Part shown: positions 1-7,635 of the stretch, piece after piece
Numbering within the stretch: the first letter of the stretch is position 1
Layout: every line of letters starts with the position of its first letter
From: an uncultured Muribaculaceae bacterium
Lineage (GTDB): Bacteria > Bacteroidota > Bacteroidia > Bacteroidales > Muribaculaceae
Length of the DNA: 64,000 nt
Direction: 5' to 3'
Assembly (NCBI GenBank): GCA_910578075.1
Contig: CAJTPK010000002.1
Span: 1-64,000, forward strand
The notes under the pieces: generated by a model
What the model was told of the DNA's origin: nothing
The model's input: the letters and a program-made list of their open reading frames with translations, nothing else
The model's database searches: none
Program-made: the position numbers and the translations under genes

Positions 1-62
1 TTATCTCGGAAACAAGCCGCCCCTAAAGCTAAATTTTTTATGAGACGGACTCTTAAATACAT

Positions 63-482
63 ATGCTTAAGGAAATATTATCTATCACAGGCCGTCCCGG
101 TCTGTTCCGAATTCTTTCCCAGGGGAAAGGTATTCTTGTAGTCGAGGAACTTGGAAGCGGCAAGCGCTTCCCCGCGCATGCACGCGATAAGGTCGTGTCG
201 CTTGGCGATATAGCGATGTATACAGAATCCGGTGACACTCCCTTAGGAGAGATTCTTGACAAAGTTTATGCTAAATATGAAGGAAAAGCTATAGATGTCA
301 AGGAATTGGTATCTTCCAAGGGACTTCGTCCTGCATTTGAGGCTATCGTTGAGGATTATGACCGCGACCGTGTCTATGAGAATGATATAAAGAAGCTTTT
401 CACATGGTATAATATCCTTATTGCAAACGGTTTTACAGAGTTTGCCGAGAAAGAGGATGAGCAGAATGCCAATGAGGAGTAA
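63..482 (+). CDS. DUF5606 family protein
   Basis: A 139-residue soluble protein with no signal peptide or membrane segment. The N-terminal 45 residues (LKEILSITGRPGLF, then a short beta-rich stretch) and the following DKV and KLFTWYNILI segments match my memory of DUF5606, a small Bacteroidetes-restricted family of unknown function. The length is normal for that family and the acidic tail is low complexity. The start ATG at 63 is the first in frame and lies directly before the conserved LKEILS start. The first 62 bases of the window show no gene I can support. No function is known, so this is a family call only. Confidence 0.8.
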   Translation: MLKEILSITGRPGLFRILSQGKGILVVEELGSGKRFPAHARDKVVSLGDIAMYTESGDTPLGEILDKVYAKYEGKAIDVKELVSSKGLRPAFEAIVEDYDRDRVYENDIKKLFTWYNILIANGFTEFAEKEDEQNANEE

Positions 483-519
483 AAAATGACATGTTTTTAT
501 TGTTAAAACTGCGCAAAAA

Positions 520-551
520 TTTGTAAAAAATATTTAAAGGAGCTATATTTG
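520..551 (+). promoter_or_regulatory. Bacteroidetes-type promoter
   Basis: TTTG at 520-523 and TATATTTG at 544-551 are separated by exactly 20 bases. This matches the Bacteroidetes primary-sigma consensus (TTTG at -33, TAnnTTTG at -7). Transcription would start near 558, giving a leader of about 220 bases before the TonB receptor gene at 781, or a separate short RNA that ends at the hairpin at 657-689. Confidence 0.65.
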
Positions 552-641
552 CATCGTATTTCAAAGCAAAACGATGACATCACTCCGACGATATTTCAGC
601 TTCAACAATAATTCATCCTCGAATCATACTATGATCGAGTT

Positions 642-689
642 TTGATGTCATGACATCAAGTGCCTTCCCACGTTGTGGGGAGGCACTTG
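642..689 (+). promoter_or_regulatory. Leader palindrome and hairpin upstream of TonB receptor
   Basis: A perfect 18-bp palindrome (642-659) runs straight into a 13-bp stem with one G-U pair (657-669 with 677-689, 7-base loop). The hairpin is followed by an AT-rich but not pure T tract. The right half of the palindrome is also present as a direct copy at 574-582, so alternative pairings are possible. It could be a terminator for a short RNA, an attenuator, or an operator. The rest of the 483-780 gap shows nothing else I recognise. Confidence 0.45.
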
Positions 690-780
690 TTATATATAGT
701 CCATATGTATTTGCATAACAGATTCTTAAACTATATGTAATAAACTCAATAACACAATAACAACTAAAACATTACACAGT

Positions 781-3516
781 ATGAAGAGACTATTTCTCTT
801 AGGTCTTACGGTTTGTATGTCGTGGCTCCTGGCATTAGGAGCAGCCGACATCAAATGCGGCGGCCGGGTGATCGATGAGCAGGGAGAACCTCTCGTCGGA
901 GCTTTAGTGACAGTTCCGGGCACAAATATCGGAACAACCGTGGACATTGACGGTTATTTCAAGCTTAATGTGCCTTCCGGCAAACTTGTGAAAATAACCT
1001 ATGTAGGCTACAAAGGTGCTGAAGAGGTTCCTCAGACTGATATGGGCAATATCGTGCTCAAGTCAGAGACCAAGTTGCTTCAGGACGTTGTGGTGACATC
1101 CGCGAAGGCCCGCACTCGTGAAACACCTATCGCTATGTCTGAGATCACAGCAGCACAGCTTGAGGCTAAGCTTGGAAACAAGGAGCTTCCTGAGGTGCTT
1201 AAGATGTCTCCCGGTGTATGGGCGACTCCTGACGGTGGTGGTTATGGCGATGCCAAGATCAACATGCGTGGTTTCAAGGCTCCGAACGTGGCAGTCCTTG
1301 TGAACGGTATCCCTATGAACGATATGGAATGGGGTGGTATCTATTGGTCGAACTTCACCGGACTGGGCGATGTGACCACAGGTATACAGACACAGCGCGG
1401 TCTTGGTGCTGCCATTATCTCCGCCCCCTCAATCGGTGGTACTATCAGCATGACAACCAAGGGTCTTGATGCTAAGAAAGGCGGTACAATCTGGTATGGT
1501 ATGGGTAACAACGGTCTTAACGACGTTGGTTTCAGCGTGTCAACCGGTCTTATGAAGAACGGCTGGGCAATAACTGTTCTCGGTAGCCGCAAATGGGGTA
1601 ACGGTAACGGTAATATCCAGGGTACAGAGTTCGAAGGCTGGAACTATTTCGTGAATGTCGCTAAGAAAATCGGCAATGACCATCAGCTTTCATTCACAGC
1701 ATTCGGTTCTCCGCAGTGGCATAATCAGCGTAACAATGTTTACGGTGTGCTGAATGTCGAGGGATGGCAGAATGCCAAGAACTATATGGGCAACAAGAGC
1801 ATCTACACCTACAACCCCGGTTATGGTTTCGACAACGAGGGCCGTCAGCGTACAGCATATCGTAACCAGTATCACAAGCCTATCCTCTCTCTTAACCATA
1901 TCTGGCAGATCAACGAGCGCTCTTCGCTCTCATCAGCATTGTATGCATCTCTTGCATCAGGTGGTGGATACAGCGGTCAGGGACGTAACTCAACTTACCG
2001 CAATTACTGGCATCCGGCAGAGGATGGTTCTATCACAACAACTTTCCGCCGCCCCGACGGTACATTTGACTTCGGCGCTGTGCAGGATCTCAATGCCTCT
2101 TCCACAACAGGATCGCTTATGGCGATGGCAAACGGTATCAACAGCCACGAATGGTATGGTCTTGTCTCCACTTATAAGAATGAGGTAATCCCAAACAAAC
2201 TCTATCTCACCGGCGGTATCGATGTGCGTTATTATATTGGACATCATAAGGCGGAACTTATAGATCTTTATTCAGGAGAATACTTCATAGACGATTCCAG
2301 CCGTAAGGATGTGGTTGCCGCCAACAATTATCTTGCAGCAGATCCCAACTGGAAATATGAGAAATTAGGAGTTGGAGACATCGTATATAAGAATTACAAC
2401 GGTTACACTCATCAGGAGGGTATTTACGGTCAGGGTGAGTATAAAATCCTTGATGGTGCTATCACAACATTCCTCGCTGGTTCTATCAATCTTACAAGCT
2501 ATCGTAAGAAGGATATGTTCTATTATGACGAGGCGCATGGAACAACGCCTTGGCAGACATTCCTCGGTGGAACTGCAAAAGGTGGTGCAAACTGGAACAT
2601 TGACAGCCATAACAATATTTTCATTAATGGTGGATTTATCTCCAAAGCACCTTTCTTCTCATATGGTGTGTTCCTGAAGCCTGATGTGACAAATGCAATC
2701 AAGCCTAATCCTAAGAATGAGAAGATCGGTTCATTCGAGATCGGTTATGGTTTTCATTCACCTATGTTCTCTGCAACCGTTAACGGTTACTATACAAAAT
2801 GGATGGACCGCAGCGACCGTGACACCCAGGCACAGGGTTCTATCAAAGAGGGTCCTGACGCAGGTAGCCGCTTCAGCATGAGTCTTGAGAATGTATCTGC
2901 TCAGCACATCGGTGTCGAGGTTGATTTCGCATTCAAACCTGTGCACTGGTTCGAGCTCCAGGGTATGTTCTCTTGGGGTGACTGGAAGTGGACCAACGAT
3001 CCTAAGGGTTATTTCTATAATTCACAGGGACAGCCTTTGGCCAATACATATAACGGCACATTGGCATCCGGGGTATATGCTCCCGACCATGCATGGGCTA
3101 TCTTGAAACAGAAGAACCGCAAGGTCTGCGGATCTGCTCAGACAACCGGTGGTCTCGGTGTTGAATTCAAACCCTTCAAAGGTTTCAGAATTGGAGCTGA
3201 GTGGACTTTCAGCGCACGTAACTTCTCAGATTATTACCTCAGCGGAGACTCTGCATTCTCCACAAATAGCGAGATTCCTTTGAAGAAGCCATGGGAGATT
3301 CCTTTCGGAAATGAGTTTGATCTCTCTGCAAGCTATAGCTTCAAGATCGGAGGTCTCCGTGCGACACTCTACGGAAACGTTAATAACCTGTTCAACAATT
3401 TCTATGTGAAGGATGCTCAGACTCCGTATGGAGAAGATGGAACATGGAGCAATGCGACATATGCTATCTATTCGTTTGGCCGCACCTTCTCGCTGAGATT
3501 AAAAATCAAATTCTAA
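781..3516 (+). CDS. TonB-dependent outer-membrane receptor without a SusD partner
   Basis: A 911-residue outer-membrane receptor. A signal peptide (1-21) is followed by a carboxypeptidase-regulatory-like beta-sandwich (about 24-95), a plug domain (about 110-230, with NMRGFKAPNVAVLVNGIPM) and a long beta-barrel ending in the usual aromatic C-terminus (RLKIKF). There is no N-terminal STN domain and no SusD gene follows, so it is not a classic SusC. Instead an OB-fold-like lipoprotein gene starts 12 bases downstream and is almost certainly co-transcribed. The ligand cannot be told from sequence. A promoter at 520-551 with a structured leader precedes it, and the start ATG at 781 fits the signal peptide. 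Confidence 0.88.
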   Translation: MKRLFLLGLTVCMSWLLALGAADIKCGGRVIDEQGEPLVGALVTVPGTNIGTTVDIDGYFKLNVPSGKLVKITYVGYKGAEEVPQTDMGNIVLKSETKLLQDVVVTSAKARTRETPIAMSEITAAQLEAKLGNKELPEVLKMSPGVWATPDGGGYGDAKINMRGFKAPNVAVLVNGIPMNDMEWGGIYWSNFTGLGDVTTGIQTQRGLGAAIISAPSIGGTISMTTKGLDAKKGGTIWYGMGNNGLNDVGFSVSTGLMKNGWAITVLGSRKWGNGNGNIQGTEFEGWNYFVNVAKKIGNDHQLSFTAFGSPQWHNQRNNVYGVLNVEGWQNAKNYMGNKSIYTYNPGYGFDNEGRQRTAYRNQYHKPILSLNHIWQINERSSLSSALYASLASGGGYSGQGRNSTYRNYWHPAEDGSITTTFRRPDGTFDFGAVQDLNASSTTGSLMAMANGINSHEWYGLVSTYKNEVIPNKLYLTGGIDVRYYIGHHKAELIDLYSGEYFIDDSSRKDVVAANNYLAADPNWKYEKLGVGDIVYKNYNGYTHQEGIYGQGEYKILDGAITTFLAGSINLTSYRKKDMFYYDEAHGTTPWQTFLGGTAKGGANWNIDSHNNIFINGGFISKAPFFSYGVFLKPDVTNAIKPNPKNEKIGSFEIGYGFHSPMFSATVNGYYTKWMDRSDRDTQAQGSIKEGPDAGSRFSMSLENVSAQHIGVEVDFAFKPVHWFELQGMFSWGDWKWTNDPKGYFYNSQGQPLANTYNGTLASGVYAPDHAWAILKQKNRKVCGSAQTTGGLGVEFKPFKGFRIGAEWTFSARNFSDYYLSGDSAFSTNSEIPLKKPWEIPFGNEFDLSASYSFKIGGLRATLYGNVNNLFNNFYVKDAQTPYGEDGTWSNATYAIYSFGRTFSLRLKIKF

Positions 3517-3528
3517 AAGACATTAGCA

Positions 3529-5559
3529 ATGAAGACAATTATAAAGAAATCACTTCTTCTCGGAGTTGTGGCATTCAGCATGGTGTCGTGCAAAGAGAAC
3601 AGCTGGAATGACACATATCTCGATGGCTTTGTAGGCGGTCCGGATATGTCGAACGTGCAGACTCTCGCATATACCCTCACCAATGATGACTACAAGAATC
3701 TTGCTGATAACAGCGCGAATAAGGCAAAGGCATCCGAAGCGGGCGTAAGCAATGAGCTTGAGGCTGTCGGTACGCTGCATTATCTGAATGATGCAATTGC
3801 TCCGGCAGATTATATCCCTAATTTCCTCTCAGATCCCGACTTCCAGTATTTCACACTTTCAGAGGGTTCCGCAATCAATGTTACCTATAAGATTGCACAG
3901 GATCTTCCGGAAGAGATGGTAGGTATGAATGCTGCTGCGGTCTATGATGTGACAACTGCGGATTATCAGGAGTCTTACGGCAGTGATGAGAACTATGCAG
4001 AAAGCTTCTCTCCTGCAGCTCCCGCATCCGGCAATATCCCTCGCATTCTCAAAGCTAACTTCCCGTCTGCACAGAGTGGAAATTATGTTGTAGTAAACTA
4101 CAATAACTCTGAGACATCTCCGGTATTCGGTAACGTTGAGGAGAAAGAGGAGACAATTGCTGATGCCCAAGAGGGTAAGACAATGACACTCAAAGGCGTT
4201 GTGACTGCCATATGCAATCAGGGATTCATCCTTTCAGATAACACCGCATCCATATTGGTATATAAGGGTAAGAACTATGATAAAGCCTATGTGGTAGGAG
4301 ATTATGTTGAGGTATCAGGTGAAGTCGGAGTTTTCAATAACGGACTTCAGTTTGGTGAAAGCACAACAATCACTAAGCTTGGCACAGAGCCGGTGAAATA
4401 TGGTACACCTAAAGTCTATACAGGTGCAGATATGGATGCCGCCCTTAATCCCGGTGTGGATTTCCTTGCCGTATATTGTACTTTGAAAGCCACAGTTTCA
4501 GTATCCGGTACCTATTACAACTTCAGTGTGGCGGGAGCTACAGCAGCAAACGGCAGCTTTTATCAGCTTACAGATGCTCAGAAAGCGATGCTGGAGGATG
4601 GTAAAGAGTATGAAATCACAGGTTATTTCATAAGCGTTTCAAAATCTAATGGCGTTCCGAAATTTTTCAATGTCATTCCGGTTGAAGTTAAGGCTGCCGA
4701 GGCAGCTGCGCGTAGCGTGAAGACACGTGCTGTAGCCCAGATAGCAAGCACAGCTACTTCCGCACTCTATCTTTATGACGGCTCAAAATGGGCGGCGGTT
4801 TCGGATGTTACTGTTCTCCAGCCCGCCGATTACCTCCAGATGGGTGTGGATGGTGCTCTTACAGAGGATCAGGCCGCAACTATGATTCCGATGTTCCTTG
4901 CCAAGACATATCCCTATGCTACTGAGAAGACAAAGAAATATGTTCTCTATTCGTTCAAGAATGGTGATGATATTGACCAGAGAAGTGTAGAGTATACATA
5001 CGATGGTGAGAAATGGGTAGATTCTATCAGCCATGAAGGTGTGATCTCTGAGACAAACCAGTTTGTATTCAAAGGCGGCGCATGGAAGATGGATCCCTCT
5101 ATCGAGCTTACTCTTCCTGCAGGTAAGAATAAACCTACCAGCACATGGTTCTATCAGGCTGTTGTAGACTGGGTGAAGAATAATGTAGCTGATGGTGCTG
5201 ATTATGTTGACAGCTATGGAACAGCCGAGTATTATTCCGGTTGCTCATCATATCAGGGCAATGTCAACATCAATATGGACTATGATGCTATAAAGGGTAA
5301 TTCACACTATGCCGGCATGTCACCGGAGGAAATTGAGGCGTTGATGAAGAAACGTTTCGAGGAGGAGACAGGTCCCGGTGCTCTTTCAACACTTTATCCT
5401 GATATGTCGCCCATCGGAGACCTTCAGCCGACTGTAACGATAACTTTCACAGCTTGGTGCACAGGTAAGGTCAATAAAGTTTACACTATCGTGTTCAAGT
5501 GTGTTGAGAAAGGTAAGTTCGAATTCGTTTCCTGCACATGGAACTCCGAAGCCGAATAA
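3529..5559 (+). CDS. Secreted lipoprotein with OB-fold-like domains
   Basis: A 676-residue protein with a lipoprotein signal (lipobox FSMVSC, Cys at residue 21). After a variable N-terminal region there is an OB-fold-like stretch at about 215-285 (MTLKGVVTAICNQGFILSDN and VGDYVEVSGEVG), of the type seen in DUF5689 and YhcR-like proteins. A second similar segment is at about 295-390 (DGKEYEITGYF). The C-terminal 270 residues contain repeated tyrosine-rich strand patterns I do not recognise. It is probably the surface-exposed accessory lipoprotein of the upstream TonB receptor, in the place SusD would occupy in a Sus system. A strong terminator follows at 5591-5638, closing a two-gene operon. 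The ligand is unknown. Confidence 0.7.
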   Translation: MKTIIKKSLLLGVVAFSMVSCKENSWNDTYLDGFVGGPDMSNVQTLAYTLTNDDYKNLADNSANKAKASEAGVSNELEAVGTLHYLNDAIAPADYIPNFLSDPDFQYFTLSEGSAINVTYKIAQDLPEEMVGMNAAAVYDVTTADYQESYGSDENYAESFSPAAPASGNIPRILKANFPSAQSGNYVVVNYNNSETSPVFGNVEEKEETIADAQEGKTMTLKGVVTAICNQGFILSDNTASILVYKGKNYDKAYVVGDYVEVSGEVGVFNNGLQFGESTTITKLGTEPVKYGTPKVYTGADMDAALNPGVDFLAVYCTLKATVSVSGTYYNFSVAGATAANGSFYQLTDAQKAMLEDGKEYEITGYFISVSKSNGVPKFFNVIPVEVKAAEAAARSVKTRAVAQIASTATSALYLYDGSKWAAVSDVTVLQPADYLQMGVDGALTEDQAATMIPMFLAKTYPYATEKTKKYVLYSFKNGDDIDQRSVEYTYDGEKWVDSISHEGVISETNQFVFKGGAWKMDPSIELTLPAGKNKPTSTWFYQAVVDWVKNNVADGADYVDSYGTAEYYSGCSSYQGNVNINMDYDAIKGNSHYAGMSPEEIEALMKKRFEEETGPGALSTLYPDMSPIGDLQPTVTITFTAWCTGKVNKVYTIVFKCVEKGKFEFVSCTWNSEAE

Positions 5560-5590
5560 TCTCTGAGAACACTTATAATTAATCTCAAAT

Positions 5591-5638
5591 AAAAACTGCG
5601 CTTCTTAAGTCAGACTTGGCTTTTGAAGCGCAGTTTTT
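5591..5638 (+). terminator. Rho-independent terminator
   Basis: A 14-base stem (5591-5604 with 5625-5638) carries an A-rich left end and a T-rich right end around a GC-rich core, so it could work in both directions. It closes the TonB receptor/lipoprotein operon. Confidence 0.85.
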
Positions 5639-5644
5639 CGTAAT

Positions 5645-5677
5645 TTTGAACACACATGAAATTTTTTTGTAGTTTTG
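5645..5677 (+). promoter_or_regulatory. Bacteroidetes-type promoter of the sigma operon
   Basis: TTTG at 5645-5648 and TAGTTTTG at 5670-5677 are separated by 21 bases. The expected start near 5684 is about 60 bases before the sigma factor gene at 5743. Confidence 0.55.
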
Positions 5678-5742
5678 GTGTGACGAAATGAGATTTTTCG
5701 ACTCTTATATATAGAACAATACAGAACGCGTTTACAAATCCG

Positions 5743-6228
5743 ATGACAGAGGAGGAATTCAAAGCAGAAGTGTTACCGTTGCGGCAGACGATGTTTGAGA
5801 GCATCGTCAGGATTCTCCGTGACAGGGATGATTCTTTAGATTGCCTTCAGGAATCGCTTTCTGTTCTTTGGGATCATAGAGAGCGGTTTAAGGATATATC
5901 CAATGTCAGGGCATATTGCCTGACAACGGTGAGAAACGGCGCGTTGCGAATGCTCAGAAGCCGGCATGAGGTTTCTTCAGAGGAGTCAATTGTAGAGATG
6001 GCATCTCTTCCGGCAAGTGGAGTCGAAGAGAAGGAAAGTCTGGAAATTCTCAGAAAAGGGCTTTCGAAATTGCCTGAGATACAAAGAAAACTTGTGCTAA
6101 TGAGTTCTGTGAATGGTTTGACAAATTATGAGATTGCAAAGATTACCGGTCTGTCTCTGACAAATGTAAGCACTTTGCTATCCAGGGGTCGCAAGACCTT
6201 GAAAAAATATTATGACACACGGTTATGA
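5743..6228 (+). CDS. ECF RNA polymerase sigma factor
   Basis: A 161-residue group IV sigma-70 factor. Region 2 is at about 10-75 (RDDSLDCLQESLSVLWDHR, ISNVRAYCLTTVRN) and region 4 at about 105-158 (LPEIQRKLVLMSSVNGLTNYEIAKITG, NVSTLLSRGRKTLKKYY), with the helix-turn-helix clear. Its gene overlaps the next one by four bases (ATGA), so they are translationally coupled. The partner is not a FecR protein, so this sigma belongs to a different signalling type from the two sugar-locus sigmas in this window. Its regulon is unknown. Confidence 0.9.
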   Translation: MTEEEFKAEVLPLRQTMFESIVRILRDRDDSLDCLQESLSVLWDHRERFKDISNVRAYCLTTVRNGALRMLRSRHEVSSEESIVEMASLPASGVEEKESLEILRKGLSKLPEIQRKLVLMSSVNGLTNYEIAKITGLSLTNVSTLLSRGRKTLKKYYDTRL

Positions 6229-6986
6229 CAATAAATGATAATCAACATATCAGGCGTTTGGAATTCCTGCTGAGGAAGTGGGAGAATGCTTCGGTATCTG
6301 CGGAAGAGGAGGCGGAACTCGAAAAGTTGACGCAAACATTCGGTGAAGATGTTATCTCTGTCATGGAGAGAGAGCTTTTGCCGGTATATACTCTTTATCG
6401 CGATCTGATGGATGTGTCAGTATTGCCTGATGATAATTTTTCTGTGGATGATATCGGGCTTGAGCAGTTTATGACACATAAGATTCATGAGCTGGCACGT
6501 AAGGATGTATTTAGAATGAGAATGCACCGAATATGTGGTTACGTCGCCGGCATAGCTGTAATTATAATATTATCGTTGGCGGCGGTAGGATTATTCTTTT
6601 ATGAGCCGAAGATAGAAAACATTGCTATGGTAGGCGATTCAGCGATTGATATTGAGGATAATTCTACAGAAGGGGAGAATCTCTCTAACCTTGCAAAATT
6701 CGAGACTGTGGTTCCGGTTAATGAAGAAAAGAAAGTCGTAAGGGTAGGTCTTCGTTCGCGGAATCGTGTGGGCAAACTTAAGAAAGAAGAACTCAGTATA
6801 CCTGAGATCCCTTCGTTTTCAATTAAAGAGACAGTTCCAACACCGGAGGAGATGAGGGATTTATTGGCTTTTGCAACATCCGATGTCGGTGATCCTGCCA
6901 AGGAACTGGATCGGCAGATGGCTATGCTGTCGTCTGAATTGCTTAAGGTCAACGATATTATCCGTGGCTTTTTCAGAGAAGAATGA
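6225..6986 (+). CDS. Single-pass membrane protein, putative anti-sigma factor
   Basis: A 253-residue protein with an acidic, helical cytoplasmic N-terminus (about 1-100), one transmembrane helix at about 105-127 (AGIAVIIILSLAAVGLFFY) and a periplasmic, probably mostly disordered C-terminal region of 125 residues. I cannot assign a named family. Its position, overlapping the ECF sigma gene upstream and the secreted protein gene downstream, and its topology both fit an anti-sigma factor. It has no visible FecR domain and no zinc HxxxCxxC motif, so the mechanism would differ from ZAS or FecR anti-sigmas. The role is inferred from context. Confidence 0.6.
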   Translation: MTINDNQHIRRLEFLLRKWENASVSAEEEAELEKLTQTFGEDVISVMERELLPVYTLYRDLMDVSVLPDDNFSVDDIGLEQFMTHKIHELARKDVFRMRMHRICGYVAGIAVIIILSLAAVGLFFYEPKIENIAMVGDSAIDIEDNSTEGENLSNLAKFETVVPVNEEKKVVRVGLRSRNRVGKLKKEELSIPEIPSFSIKETVPTPEEMRDLLAFATSDVGDPAKELDRQMAMLSSELLKVNDIIRGFFREE

Positions 6987-7498
6987 ACATGTTTGAAATA
7001 AAAGCAATAATGTATATGAAGAGAATCAGATTGATGTTGACAATGGTGGCTCTGTGCGTCTCGATGGTGGCAGCGGCAGACCTGTACGAACCGAAGTTTT
7101 CCCAGACTGCGGGTTGGGAGGATTTTGACTATTTCTATCTTTCGCCCAAGATGCTTGCCATGATGCCGGATGGCGGTATGAGCAAAGAGTTGTATGGTTT
7201 ATCAAACGGTAAACTCAAACTTGTGGAAGTTGTGCGTACCAAATGGAACGGAAAGAAGAAAGAGTTGACCAATATCGTTGAAAATCTCGTAAAGGAGAAG
7301 GGGATGGAACGTATATCTTTCCAAAAAAAGAATAATGTGACGTTCATCTGGTATGTAGATGGGGATGACAAAGGGAACGTAAAAAGGATACTGGTGATTC
7401 GCAAAAAGAGTTGGGACGACAATTTCAAGGCAATCTACATGGTAGGCAATCTTACCACAGAGGATATAAAGACAATGTTTGAAGCTGCCAATAAATAA
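6983..7498 (+). CDS. Secreted DUF4252-like protein
   Basis: A 171-residue exported protein. The longest reading frame starts at 6983, overlapping the previous stop codon, but the natural signal peptide begins at Met12 (7016): MKRIRLMLTMVALCVSMVAA with cleavage before ADL. The mature part of about 140 residues has alternating strands and helices, with a C-terminal VGNLTTEDIKTMF that resembles the end of DUF4252 proteins. In other Bacteroidetes such proteins often sit next to an ECF sigma factor, as here. Function is unknown; the family call is from memory. A terminator at 7523-7549 ends the operon. Confidence 0.6.
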   Translation: MNMFEIKAIMYMKRIRLMLTMVALCVSMVAAADLYEPKFSQTAGWEDFDYFYLSPKMLAMMPDGGMSKELYGLSNGKLKLVEVVRTKWNGKKKELTNIVENLVKEKGMERISFQKKNNVTFIWYVDGDDKGNVKRILVIRKKSWDDNFKAIYMVGNLTTEDIKTMFEAANK

Positions 7499-7522
7499 TG
7501 TTTCAATCGTCTTAATGATATG

Positions 7523-7549
7523 GGAGACCTCCGCAACCGGATGGTCTCC
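7523..7549 (+). terminator. Rho-independent terminator
   Basis: A 7-base GC-rich stem (7523-7529 with 7543-7549) is followed by TTATTTGTTTATT. It is placed to end the sigma operon before htpG. Confidence 0.65.
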
Positions 7550-7635
7550 TTATTTGTTTATTCTGTGGTATGATGAAAATGGCACGGAATTTGATTTGCT
7601 CATAATAGGAATAAAAATTAAAAATCATTATAAAA

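Noticed and set aside
483..780. tRNA gene or known riboswitch
   Set aside because: No cloverleaf or known aptamer core could be seen; only the palindrome and hairpin described.
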